From Carposina sasakii (taxonomy: Eukaryota > Arthropoda > Insecta > Lepidoptera > Carposinidae), in NCBI GenBank assembly GCA_014607495.2, contig CP053150.1:13536495-13600494 (forward strand): a stretch of 64,000 nt of DNA, written 5' to 3'. Below, one piece after another: positions 11,280 to 23,000 of this stretch. The stretch's first letter is position 1; each line of letters opens with the position of its first letter. The notes below the pieces were generated by a model. It worked only from the letters and a program-made list of their open reading frames with translations. It was not told the DNA's origin and did no database searches. A program made the translations under genes and the position numbers.

Positions 11280-13735
11280 ATATTATATATGAATAGGTAA
11301 CTTACATGAACACGACAGCGACAACACACCGGCACCATTCCCCACTAGACCACCAGCCTATCACAGCACTAGCCTATCTATACACACGCACACATGACCT
11401 GAAACAATACAAAACATAGGTTTTTTTTTATACACTGGGCTAGATACTAGGTATAACCAGCTAAGTAATAACTAGACAAGGCAAGTGTTTCTACTTGATG
11501 TGTAAAAACGGATTGCAAACCACTTCTATCAGCCCTAATTCATTCAGTCCTGGCTCAAGAACGAGTGTCTATTCTAATTCTTAAGTCTATTTTTTACATG
11601 CAAAGTACATACACTTAGTTTATCTGGTTGTTAATAGCTCTGTGAATTTGACGTTTAAAAGTGAGATATCTCGCTCCCACCAAATTCATCATACGGGTGC
11701 AGGCATAGCTATTTAAAATAAGTGGGTTAGAACTTAGAGTTTGAAATGATTACCAGATTTGAGTTAATTTGTTTCAATGTAAAACAGTTATAAATTAAGT
11801 TCGTTTATGTTATCGGCAAAATTGCATTTTTTTTTAAATATCCGAGCCCGGGTCTACTACGAGTATAATCACGTCATGGGTACGTTACTAGTTGTATTCA
11901 GAATTGAAGTAATTAATGCGTTGACGGGCCATACTACAAATCCTACATTTTTCTACGAGCACGCTGAATTAAAGTACCTATCTTCTATACAAGTAACTAT
12001 AATAAAGCCGACCGACCCTAGATCAAAACTAATTCAATTTACCCTGCTGGCCGAGATTATTAGCTAATTGCCTCAAAACATGAAATGAGGACCTAACTTA
12101 ATTCTAGACTTTGAAAAGCTTTCAAATTTGTGCTTATTCTTTATTGTACACAAACATTTTATACAGAAGAACAGTTTGAAATTATAATGTACCTACTTTA
12201 TTAGTTAGTAGTACTTATAATTTTTTTCGGCACTAGTGTTTTTTGTGTTACCTATTTAGATTTTTTTTTTCGGCTCTATTGTTTTTCATGTGTATTTAGA
12301 TTTTTAAGAGTATAGTCCGTTCGTGTATTAAAATTTGTTGAGGAAATATAGTTCACATGTACAGGAATATTTAAGGTACAGTACCTACATACATCATCAT
12401 CACGGATTCGGGAAGATAGTAGGCGCAGTCAGTAGTCTAAACAAATGATATAATTAAAAACATCGCGACTTAATTAATTACAATCGTGTATTCGTCACGT
12501 GTAACTTACTACAAAGTCCAACTGGCAAATTGTAAGCCTAAAACGATTAGGGAGTTAATACTATTTAAGTACAATGGCAAATAAATTAAATTAACTACAA
12601 GCATGTCATTAAAACGAAAGCATCCATTCAAGATTATGAAAAAGTTTACTGAGAATAGTGTTTGCTAGTAGTTTTTATAGTAAGCATCAAATTGATTTCA
12701 ATTTAACATTATCTTTGGGTCTGAAAATTAAAATATTTTATTAGGTATGTACTTACTTGATTATCGATTATCCTTCAATACTTAGTTTATTATTAACTAC
12801 AAGATAATAGTTTTATTTATTTATTTATATTATGGTAAAATTAGAAGTAGGTAAGTACCAGGTTTCGAGTCATTGACATCGTTTTGGAGGTCGATCAATG
12901 TTTTAAAAGATGGGTCGCGTCGCGTTTTTCCTTATACGTAAACCCAATACTTTCCTGGATAACCTCTATTAGATTTATTTTTAGACGAGGCCTTACCGAA
13001 TAGGCGTATTAAAATATACCTACACCCGGAGAGAATAAGCGTGTTATGTAGGTTGATTTTTATTGCCATTTTCGATAAATAAAATATCGTAAACTAAGTA
13101 GTTAGATTTCTTGGTTATTTTCTAAAATTGTACTTTTTAGGATAAATGATGAAAATTGCTCAAACAAAACATGGTTTTTCATTAATTCACAATAAATTTA
13201 TACTATATTACATTTATTACGATCAGACATTTTACGGCCAATAACGTGGCCCATGACGATGATGCTTCCTTTAAAGCCAGATAAACCAAAAAACAACAAG
13301 CAACTATCGAAACGTTTCACCGAGCATGCATATTAAAGTGTTTGTGCTTTCCAGCACGTCTTGAATAGTAAATAGGGCAAAGTTCCTGTGTTAGAAAGAG
13401 GCAAAGCATGCTAAATATTTTATATCAATGACCGAGAACAGCAATTTGTCTTTGAATAACCAGTGAGGAAGACTAGAAAGCTAATGGTCAGATATTTTCA
13501 AAGCTTTTGTAATTCAATGTCTAGTAACTAACTAGGTATTGTTACTGTTTCGTATTTTAACTATGTATTTTCGTATTCTGAAGATCGGATATAGGAAACT
13601 TACAAGATCCTTGGGGTTCAGACAAAGTAGCATCGATCGAATCGATAGAGTTTCGTTATCGAAACGTTTGCTTCAATTAGAAAGCCTTTGGTTTCGCGTG
13701 TTCGTCTAATCACGTAAGTCGAACCGCTTTTGGTG
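11280..13735. other. Intergenic DNA, no gene recognised
   Basis: AT-rich, with poly-T runs and short tandem motifs only. Open frames here have neither splice context nor protein-like composition. Confidence 0.4.
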
Positions 13736-13880
13736 GGAATGATTCGGACATGTAAGGTGACGAGATTAAGGGCATATTTTACAAAGAGCGTTGGGCATGA
13801 TTATGGATGGCAAGCAAGAGGTAGACCTAAGAAGTCTTGGATGGACTGCGTGATTGCGGATTGCGTTTATTAAAAGTGAG
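13736..13880 (+). mobile_element. 3' end of an RTE-type LINE (C-terminal coding relic)
   Basis: One frame reads GHDYGWQARGRPKKSWMDCV and stops at 13871-13873. This matches the conserved tail (RGRPKKxWxDCV) of insect RTE-like reverse transcriptase proteins. Only the extreme 3' end is present, as expected of a 5'-truncated insertion. Confidence 0.75.
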
Positions 13881-13911
13881 TAACTAACGATGTTAATTTT
13901 ATGATTTTATT

Positions 13912-14110
13912 TAAAACTAGTGGCCCGCCCTCGCTTCGCTTCGGTACATATGTATTTACTTTGCAATTTTTCCTAGACTTCTACGAACATTTCAAGACTT
14001 AAAATTAGCCAAATCGGTCCAGTCGTTCCCGAGTTTTAGCGAGACTAACGAACAGCAATTCATTTATATTCATTTATATATATATATAATATATATATAT
14101 ATATATAAAG
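13912..14110 (+). repeat. LINE-tail-like repeat ending in an (AT)n microsatellite
   Basis: Starts actagtggcccgccctcgct and passes through ccaaatcggtccagtcgttc and gagttttagcgagactaacg. It ends in an AT run at about 14075-14106. The start motif recurs at 10.97 kb (tagcgacccgccccggcttc) and 37.67 kb. Confidence 0.7.
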
Positions 14111-15730
14111 TTTTGAAGATCTATAATTTATTTATTTATCTAAAGAACATACAGCATATCACATATAATTTCCTCTATTGAAACTTACTGCATTATAGGT
14201 ATAAAACTAGTGCACCATGAAAGTCACTTTGCTTTTGAAATACTAGTTATTCATAAATTGAAATGCTTCATGAAGTTAAAAAAAAAATAAAAAAAATAAT
14301 AAAGGTATATAACTGCTGTTATCCATCCATCCGTCGATATTGTCGTGCATGACAAACGGGCCCATCGCGCGAGCACGTACTATCGACAATGATACGCTTT
14401 TTGCACTTGGATTTATTCCTGTCTCTCACAAATTTATGCAGTGCTGGTAATATGGTGCCTGCCTTGTCTTGTGTTTTTATATTTTTTAACTATTATATAG
14501 GTAAAGTTGAGGTTTTAGCTGTGATGCTGTTGCAGTTCTGGTAGGATAATATACATGGTAGTAATAGTAATATTTAACTATGTAATCTTTAAAATGTCTG
14601 TCCACTTTACTGGGATTACTTGTAAAAGTTGTAAACTACATTTAATATAATTTAGGTGCAACAAAAGCACAATTTAAACTTGTATTTATTTGGTGCACAC
14701 TTGAGTTGAACCCTCTGAGAGTCTGTGGCAATTGTCAAATCTTATTAGATACATAGTCCTCACAAGACTGATAGGTACATCATTCTAATAGGTAATTAAA
14801 CATTTCCTAGATAGTTAGCTCTAATAAACTGGATTTTAATCCTGTTCTTAATGTAAAATGTCTACTTCCTGTTTATTTATTTGATACCAAAATAATGAAA
14901 GTTTAACATCTACTTAGGTATTTGATAAGTACCAAAATAATTTAATATTTCAAAAAAACTAGTTAGGTATAAAGGGCACACCACAAGGCTATTGTCATAC
15001 AAGGCCCATAGGCATCATGGTAACTGAAGTGTGATTTTTGGACTATGATGTCAACATCGTGCACTGCTACCCACCTCCTGGAAACCCTTAATTATCTATG
15101 ATAAATTGGCAAACATGCCGAGACCACAAAGCAAGATAGGTAGGTATAGTTTGTTAAAACAAAAATGTACAAACAAGTTAATTATAAGGCTTATCTCAAT
15201 AACGGGAAGCTACTGATAGTGTAAAAATATGGAGGATGGTTAAATTAAATAATGTACCTACATGGTTATAGCTACATAATTAAAATGGATTCATAAAAAT
15301 AGGTATATACTACATAGGGGTTTATTCAATATTTCTGAAGCCTAATTTAATATGGGTATTGGAATGTACCAGGTTGTCTTGATGTTAGTAAAATCCTGTG
15401 CCCACATTCAAAATGTATTATTTAATCTAATTTGGGCTAGCCCAATAGCTTCAGCTCACTATACTTTTAATATAATTCCAAAAAATACTACATACATACT
15501 GTGTTATATTACTTTTTTAACTAAGTACCTTAGCAGCGAAAACAACTGGACCTAAGGGTTTTTAGCCCATTTTTAAGACTTTACTAATTGGGTAGGTACA
15601 TTGTATTATTGTATATACCCAGATTAACAGAATTAGTGGGTAAATAAGACTTACAATTATGCTACAACTTGTAACTATTTTATAGTGTATAGAGTGGGCA
15701 ACATTAGAAGTGAATATTCATTGGTGAAAG
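14111..15730. other. Intergenic DNA with a small family D fragment
   Basis: No gene seen. About 15037-15105 matches the middle of family D (gactatgatgtcaacatcgt and ctgctacccacctcctggaa). Confidence 0.4.
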
Positions 15731-15914
15731 GATATTTAACTTAAAAAGATGCACATTGCAGAAAATTTATCGTGATTCATCGATGGAATCACCGCGTAAA
15801 ATCTCGTACCTACTAATCGGTAGGTTAGGACACCTGTGATTAGAACTTCCTGAACCTTCAACTTACGCATAGCATCAGAGACAAATTGCAGTGCCTTTAG
15901 ACACGTTGTGGATA

Positions 15915-16181
15915 CTAGATTCTTCCCGTTTTTATCATTTTAGCGATGGAAAGGTGGAGCCGCTTGACAACGAGCCGAGCTTGGGCGATGGCGGTCAAAT
16001 AACGGCCAAGAGCCGAACCCGAGATCACGATGATGATGACGTATCCAAACCACTTTTCGTCAGAAAAAATCCAAACACTATAATATTATTTGATCATTAA
16101 ATACAGCTTAGCTGAAAACTGCAAATATATAACTCACCACATTACAACTTCGTTTTTGCTAAATAGTTTTCCAAATTCCAT
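15915..16181 (-). CDS. Predicted two-exon gene for a 68-residue single-pass membrane microprotein
   Basis: Exon 1 is 16181-16138 and encodes MEFGKLFSKNEVVM plus two bases. A 60-bp intron follows, with donor GTGAGT and acceptor TATTATAG. Exon 2 is 16077-15915 and ends in TAG. The frame is kept across the junction, giving 68 residues. The second exon starts with VWIFSDEKWFGYV, followed by a hydrophobic stretch of about 20 residues (roughly residues 26-46) and a basic tail with LVVKRLHLSIAKMIKTGRI. An in-frame TGA lies directly before the ATG. The layout suggests a small membrane protein, possibly mitochondrial or ER, with a cationic C-terminus, but I do not recognise the family. Chance is possible at this length; the short consensus intron joining two sensible reading frames is the main support. 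Confidence 0.5.
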
Positions 16182-16770
16182 TCACTCAACACAAAACACA
16201 CATCCACGGTTGACAGACTTCACTGACATTAAATTTTTTTGAAGTGAGAAAAATATATTGAACGATCTATAGACACTAGCGCCAATTCAACGTGAAGTTA
16301 GGTTATCCAGTAAAGGCACCTTAACAATACAAATTTTATTCGGATCCGTATACCATAATAATTATAATTTTCTCCCAGTTTTGATTGTCCTAGGCCCTTG
16401 TACAAACTGAACAAAGTACATTATTTCTTGTTCGAGTTAATAGGTATTGGTTCATTATCAATCAATTCAAATTTGCGATATGGCGTCTCTCCCTTGCTTA
16501 AACGGAGACTTTGTCAATCTCACGCGTTGAGGTTCATTATTGAAATTAAGATTAAGATGCTCGAATAAAAAGCCTTCAATTTCGCGCGTTCGTTAAGTCA
16601 CGTGATGAAGTATACTTACTGTGGGAGTTTTATGACAAAATGATGTTACCTACATTAAGTAGTCCAAGCAAGCTAATCTGAAATCAGAGAATGTTCTTCA
16701 ATTCTTCCTTTTAGGATTTTCATATTATAAACAGACACTGTGATTTTATTTTTACGTATAAAAGATGTAT

Positions 16771-16793
16771 AACTACACCAATCGGCCGTCAGT
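16771..16793 (-). repeat. 5' fragment of SINE family A
   Basis: The reverse strand reads tgacggccgattggtgtagt, identical to the SINE head at 10275, with nothing further of the element. It sits exactly at the left edge of the large inverted duplication. Confidence 0.55.
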
Positions 16794-17137
16794 TATATGG
16801 TAAATATGAGAAAAAATTTCGCGCTCGCTTCACTCGCGCATCTTTTATTTGACTGAGCAGTCTTTCACTTTTCAATAATTATGGGGCTCGTAAACTAAAA
16901 AATTCTTGGTAATTTCTACCCGATTGTAACCTACCTCATGTTTTAGCAATAGTCAGAAATTCTCGGTAGGCTTGAATTTTCAAGAAGGTAATAGACAAGT
17001 TACGTGATAAATACGACAAAAAATTTTGCACTCGCTACGCTCGCGCCTCTATTACATATCTAAGCAGTCTTTCAATTATGGGGCTCGTAAACTTCAAAAA
17101 ATCTTGGTAATGTCTAGTCACGTGCAATAAAGACAAG

Positions 17138-17410
17138 ATCATCATCATCAGCCTATTGCAGTCCACTGCTGGACGAAGGCCTCCCCCAGAGTATGCCACA
17201 AGACTGCCATGGGGGTTATTTATTTGCCCATAGTCACCATGCTGGACAGGCGGGTTGTTGACCGTAGTTTGTATTTTAGACTATGTTGTCAACACGGGAT
17301 GCGCTGCTGCCCACCTCTCGGAAACCCTTAATCGCCTCGTACGATACCCACGGGCAGACATAGGGTGGTACGAATTCTACTTTGCTGGCACCACGCTGCC
17401 ACACAAAGAG
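17138..17410 (+). repeat. Family D repeat, long copy
   Basis: Starts at an atcatcatcatc edge and runs through cagtccactgctggacgaag, the tagtcaccatgctggacagg block, acgatacccacgggcagaca and a gctggcaccacgctgcca end. This is one of the longest copies and defines the repeat's extent. Confidence 0.85.
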
Positions 17411-18010
17411 AAGATAGTCAACAAAAATTACTCAAAATCTAATTAGTTGAGATAGCAGTCGGGCCCCATTTTTTTATTTTCCCCAAGGATTAATAGTTAC
17501 CTAGCTACGCCACTGCCCAGGAACATGGTAAAGGTCAAGACACATATTTAACATCCGACAACGTATCGACACGCGTGTTCTTGCTTGTTAGTATAAATCA
17601 ATCACATACATTTTATATGGCTTATGATACACTGTTAACACCCCAGGCGATAACACACTCCATAGGAACATTTTTGGCATGGTTATCGCATGGCGTGTTA
17701 AATGTGTGTCTTGACGCCTTGACCTTAATGCTTTCTCTCTATTTCCATGTTCCAGCCCATAGAGAAAGGTATCCTATGCCTATGCTCCAGCCCAGTGGCG
17801 TAGCTAGGTACACCAGGAGCCTTAAGGCAAATAAAAAAATGGGGCCCACTGCTATTTCAACTAATTAGATTTTGAGCAAAACATCCTCACTTCCTATCTT
17901 CTTTGTTTACTATCTTCTCTTTATTGCACGTGACTAGTCATTCTCAAGAATTTTTAATGTTTACGAGCTCCATAATTGAAAGACTGATTAGATGAAATAA
18001 TAGATGCGCG

Positions 18011-18122
18011 AGCTTTGACAATGGGCAAATACCCCCCATGGCAGTCTTGGGGCGTACCCTGGGGGAGTCCTACGTCCAGCAGTGGACTGCAATAGGCTGA
18101 TGATGATGATGATAATAATGAG
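18011..18122 (-). repeat. Family D repeat, reverse copy
   Basis: From gacaatgggcaaatacccc through gtccagcagtggactgcaat to a gatgatgatgataataatga tail. It interrupts the right arm of the inverted duplication. Confidence 0.85.
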
Positions 18123-18512
18123 TTGAGATGTACAAGTTCGGTTAATTGTCTATTACCTTTTTGAAAATTCAAGGTCTACCGAGAATTTCTGACCATTACT
18201 AAAACATGAGATAGGTTACAATCGAATAGACATTACCAAGAATTTTTGGAGTTTACGAGCCTGATAATTGAAAACTGAAATAATCATAACAATGCGCGAG
18301 CAGAGTGAGCGCAAAATTTTTTCTCGTATTTACCACATAACTCAAGTAGCTAATTAAGTAAGTCTATTACTTTTTGAAAATTCAGTCTCTGGCCAGGAAT
18401 TTACGGTAAGGATTCGAGGGCCTCCTGAGCTTGTGGGCGCCGTTGAACTGCCCTGCCTAGCCCCTAGGTAGCTACGCTACGTCGTGTAAGTTACCCTTAA
18501 CACGTAGGGATG

Positions 18513-19132
18513 GGGTGCGTTCGTGTAAGCCGGCGAAATCTTAGCCGGTTAAAAATTATCTAGCGAGGGATCGCTGAACGGAGTCATAGTGCTTATGTCA
18601 ATATCAGCTGTCAAATTCAATTGGCAGTTTGTCAAACAATATCTATTCAACTCGACACTTGGAGAGTTTTTATTATTTTTGTTGTAATCTTCGTGATTTG
18701 GAAATCATTACACACTCTGGCAAACTCTACCTTCATTGTCGTAAATCATTCTGCCCCTTTCATCTACAACAATTTGCATTGAAATTTCATCCATGATCCA
18801 CTCACACACAATACAATAAATTATTCACTCGTGTTTCAAGTTTTCAACTCAATTTATAAGTATTCAATCAAGGCGCGAATTGAGCAAATAACAACAGACA
18901 GCTGTCATTAGTGTCAATCTGACAGCAGGATAAGATTTCGCGACCTAAAAAGCACGCTAGAATTTATCCTAGCCAGGCGAAAATTTATACCAGCGGACGA
19001 ACACGAACGGGTCGGATAAAATTTTGACAGTTTAATTTTTCGCCTCGCGGAGTGCTTGAACGGGGTGTTTGACATTTAGTCAGTTTAAATTTTAGACCGG
19101 CTAAGATTTCGCCGGCTTACACGAACGCACCC
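18513..19132. mobile_element. 620-bp element with 37-bp perfect terminal inverted repeats and a 3-bp target duplication
   Basis: The ends are GGGTGCGTTCGTGTAAGCCG at the left and its exact complement at the right, identical for 37 bases up to TTAGCCGGT. Both sides are flanked by ATG (18510-18512 and 19133-19135). The interior is non-coding, with scattered tgacag/ctgtca motifs. It is a non-autonomous DNA transposon. A 3-bp duplication suits PIF/Harbinger or CACTA-like groups, but ATG is not the usual Harbinger TWA site. Confidence 0.85.
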
Positions 19133-19154
19133 ATGACAAATCGGTAATTACTTT

Positions 19155-20012
19155 TTTTTTTTTTAGTTTATCCCGAAGGAAAGGCAAGGGGAACTAAGCC
19201 CATACAGCCATTGTCTTTAGTAAATGATTTCTGAATTTATGATGGATGATAATGATGATGATGAATGGAAACGTCGGGAAAATCCTCAAGTAAGGTGATG
19301 TTTTCTGGTAGATAAGTTATATTTTGATTACTTGTGGTGTGAATCTAGTGCGTGTGCATGGTTTTATACGCAGTTAAGCCGAGTAAAACTTTAGCCGGAT
19401 TACGATCTCTTCATGGGCGCATGTAAGTTGTTTCTGCAATAATTTACACTTAACTTTACACTTGTTCTTGAGGATTTTCCCGACGTTTCCATTCATCATC
19501 ATCATTATCATCCATCATAAATTCAGAAATCATTTACTAAAGACAATGGCTGCATGGGCTTAGTTCCCCTTGCCTTTCCTTCGGGATAAACTAAACAAAA
19601 AAAAAATAATTAGAAAAACCAAAATCGGGAAAAGCTGGAAGGGAGCGGGTGTAATTTTCTTGTGAAAATTAAAATTGATTTGTAAATGGCTTGCATGTGT
19701 CCGTAAAGTGATGTTTTCTGGTAGATAAGTTATATTTTATTTACTTGTGATGTGAATCTAGTGCGTGTGCATGGTTTCATATGCAGGTAAGTTAAGTAAA
19801 ACTTTAGTCGGAATACGATCTCTTCATGGGCTCATGTAAGTTATTTCTGCAATTGTTTTTGATCTTTCCTAATTTTACATCCATTCTTGAGGATTTTCCC
19901 GACGTTTCCATTCATCATCATCATTATCATCCATCATTATGTCCAGAAATCATTTACTAAAGACAATGGCTGTATGGGCTTAGTCCCCCTTGCCTTTCCT
20001 TCGGGATAAACA
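19155..20012. repeat. Inverted and tandem repeat cluster (family H) upstream of LRPPRC
   Basis: A segment at about 19160-19285 (gtttatcccgaaggaaaggc ... gggaaaatcctcaag) is the near-exact reverse complement of about 19465-19592. The block from about 19285 to 19592 is then repeated in tandem, diverged, at about 19705-20010. Each copy includes ggtgatgttttctggtagat, cattcatcatcatcattatc and ccttcgggataaac. A further copy lies at 38.48-38.72 kb. The cluster ends only about 85 bp before the LRPPRC start codon. Confidence 0.85.
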
Positions 20013-20096
20013 ATAAAAAACAAAAAAACAAAATATTGTGTATGTACATAAAGATTGTGTAAAGTTATTTTTAATTACTTCAACAATTAACTAATA

Positions 20097-23000
20097 ATGT
20101 TAGGCAGAAATTTGCAAATTGCTAGTATAACCAAAACATTTCTAAATAGACACAGCAAATTGTACATGAACTATAAGTTATTTAAAACACAATACTTGTG
20201 TCAATGCCGTTTTTTAGACAGGTTAGTTTTCCTGATTACATATTTTAAATTAATTTGTAGTACGTACATTGTATAATATGTTGTTGAAATATTTGTTATA
20301 GGTCACTGGCAACTACAAATGTCTTCCATAATATAGAACAAAATAAAGTATTGCCTGAAAAAGATATCAAGTCAAAATTCACCACTACAAGATCAAGCCT
20401 AACATCTGAGGAGTTACTTGAGAAGCTTGTAGCCGATCTGTCCACTGATATTTATCAGAAGAACAGAGTTTACAAAAATGGCCTCATGCGAGTGATAGCT
20501 AAGGTGAAGGAGCTGAATTTTTCATCCAAAAGGCAGGGGTTGTTGCTGCTCAAGTGTTGTGCTGACTTGTTACCAGACGAATCTCCAGCCACGAGAATGT
20601 CGCTCGCTGAAGATATTTGGAATACTCTAAAGTAATAATCCATACTGTTTTATACTTTTTACATTTAGATTATTGGTAAATGGTAAAATTTGTCATCCGA
20701 GTAATTGACTCGGTGGCTCAGTGGTAAGAGCACTGACACGCGGAATGCAGAGGTCGTGGGTTCGATTCCCACCCGGGTGAGGAATTTTTTCCATTTATTT
20801 ATTAATAATTTTATAATTTAGATTATTATTACACACTATAGCTCTCTGTATCACATATTCTGGTTATAACATTTGATCACTTCATAAGTAAATCAATAAA
20901 TACACTAGCGAACATACATGAATTTCTACATGTACTTTATAAGGAATTGAGAATAAACGAAATCCTTCCTTATCAGATGCTTATTTCATAGAAAAGCACA
21001 CCTTCCAAGCTTCAGTTCTCTTAGATCAGTAGTTTAGGCTGTGTGTGATCCATCACTCATTCAGAAAAATGCATTTTATATTACATTTTTGCAAGAGACA
21101 TTTTGCGATTAAATCTGCTGATTTGGCAATATGCGTATCTGGCATTTTGCGTATCTGACAGAGGGTGTGTAATTCAAATTTTTGTGATGATGTTTTTTTT
21201 TCTAGGCCCCACACTAAGTTTACAGTTGAACACTACAATGAGTTATTACATGTTTATATTGAGAATAACAGGACCATAACTGTCAGTACATTTCTAAACC
21301 AAATGTCTCCTGTGAAACCCAATATGACTACCTATGAACTTATTATGAGAGCCTTGGGAGAGGTATGTATAATAATATATTTCTGTATAGGCTTATTATG
21401 TGTCAATAGTTTTGCAATTTTCATTTTAAAAATAATGGAAGAAGTCACAAAGTGGTTGATTGTCAGTTTCTAACCATCACCGAACATAAACTTAAAATTA
21501 GTTATCTCTGCCCCTCTCCGTTTTTAATGTAAATGTTTTAGACAGAAAGGGACAGCCGCAACAAATTTAAGTGTATGTTGAAGAGTGGTGGTCAAAATCG
21601 ACCACAATGTGTACATATTTACTTTCCAAATATGAAATGCACCATCTACTTGATGATACATTGAGACCAGAACAAAAATAATTTTAATTTTTGATTTGAC
21701 AACCGATTGGTGTAATTGGTAGTGGCCATGCCTGCGATGACATAGGTCCTGGGTTCGAATCCCGCTAGGTGCAAACATTGATATGATGAATATCGATGTT
21801 TGTTTCCGAGTCATGGACGTTTCTATTCTTATCTAACTATTTATATACCATTGCTTAGTACCCATGACACAACACCTTAGGGATCTTAGTGTGGGACTAG
21901 GTCAATGTGTTGTGAGGTGTGTAAAAAAAAATTAAATTAAAAATTACTGATCACTAACCAAGAAAAAGAGAAAATAAAAGTAAGTTTTCAATAAGTTAAG
22001 ATTTAAATGATTTTCTTTTATGATATATGAATTCTTAGAGCAATATTATTATTCTCTTTTTAGGCAGGTGACTTAAACCAGGCCACTGAAGTTATATCAA
22101 ACATGAAGTCGCAAGGGATACCAGCCACTGAAAGCATATTTAATTCGCTCATCATTTGCCAAGGAAAGGCTAAGTATGTGAGATATTACCTATACCTATA
22201 AATGTGAAAGTATGTTTGTTTGCCTCTTCACAGCAAATGTAAATTAAATATGGAAAGCAGGTAGTAGGTAGCTAGAACCCTGAATTTAGCCATATTGGCA
22301 TTTTACAGTTCACACAGACTAAATTGCAGGTTTCTGCTAAAATATTATAAAATAAAATAAATGTACTTAAAAACACTTCAATTTAAGACAATTTAATAAT
22401 GAACTCCCAATATATTTTCAGGAACTTACATAACCTTGATGAAGTATTAACAATGATGGAATCTTTGAAATTGAAGAAATCAGCCGACACATATGTTGCT
22501 GTAGTCCGGTCCCTGATATTTAATCAGAAGGGTGATGCAGTACTAGAGGAGTTGCATAAAGCTACTAATAATGGTATACAGTTTACTGAGAGACACATAA
22601 TGGAGATAGTAAAAACATTAGCTGGGACTAACTTGTATGCTTTTACACCCAAGGTAATTACCAGTCTGTTGCAGAAATGTCATTAAAATTAAGATGTGCT
22701 GATGGGAACAAGCATTCATACAAGGTTTTATGTAGGTAATTATAGGATTTTTTTAAAATTTTTTAAATATGATACATACCATATGTATGAGCCCTTTTTC
22801 ATCTCATAATTACCTAGTCAGTTGCAGGAATGGTTATTTAATTTCAAGACATCTATGTCTTTGATGTACCTTTGATGGACCTCTATCTATGATATTTATT
22901 ATGTTCTATCTATGAACCTTGCATGAATGCTTGTTTATTCTCAACATTATATAACTCATCATCTTCAAGCCCTTATCTCATTATTAACTGCCGACTGGCT

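Larger units (their letters stand above)
16793..18345. repeat. Large imperfect inverted duplication with hAT-like termini inside
   Basis: The left arm (16793-17515) and right arm (17793-18345) are reverse complements over long blocks. The block tttcgcgctcgcttcactcg on the left mirrors gcgagcagagtgagcgcaaa on the right. Each arm holds two tandem units of about 200 bp that share a ggggctcgtaaac-type block. The inner arm ends are ctagctacgccactg (ending 17515) and cagtggcgtagctagg (from 17793), which resemble hAT termini. The spacer is itself partly palindromic (ggaacatgg at 17520, ccatgttcc at 17745). Each arm carries a family D copy, at 17.14 and 18.01 kb. Confidence 0.75.

Noticed and set aside
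20707..20780. A tRNA gene
   Set aside because: The D and T arms fold, but the anticodon arm has an extra base and no standard loop, and the copy at 55.8 kb shares flanks; it is a SINE.
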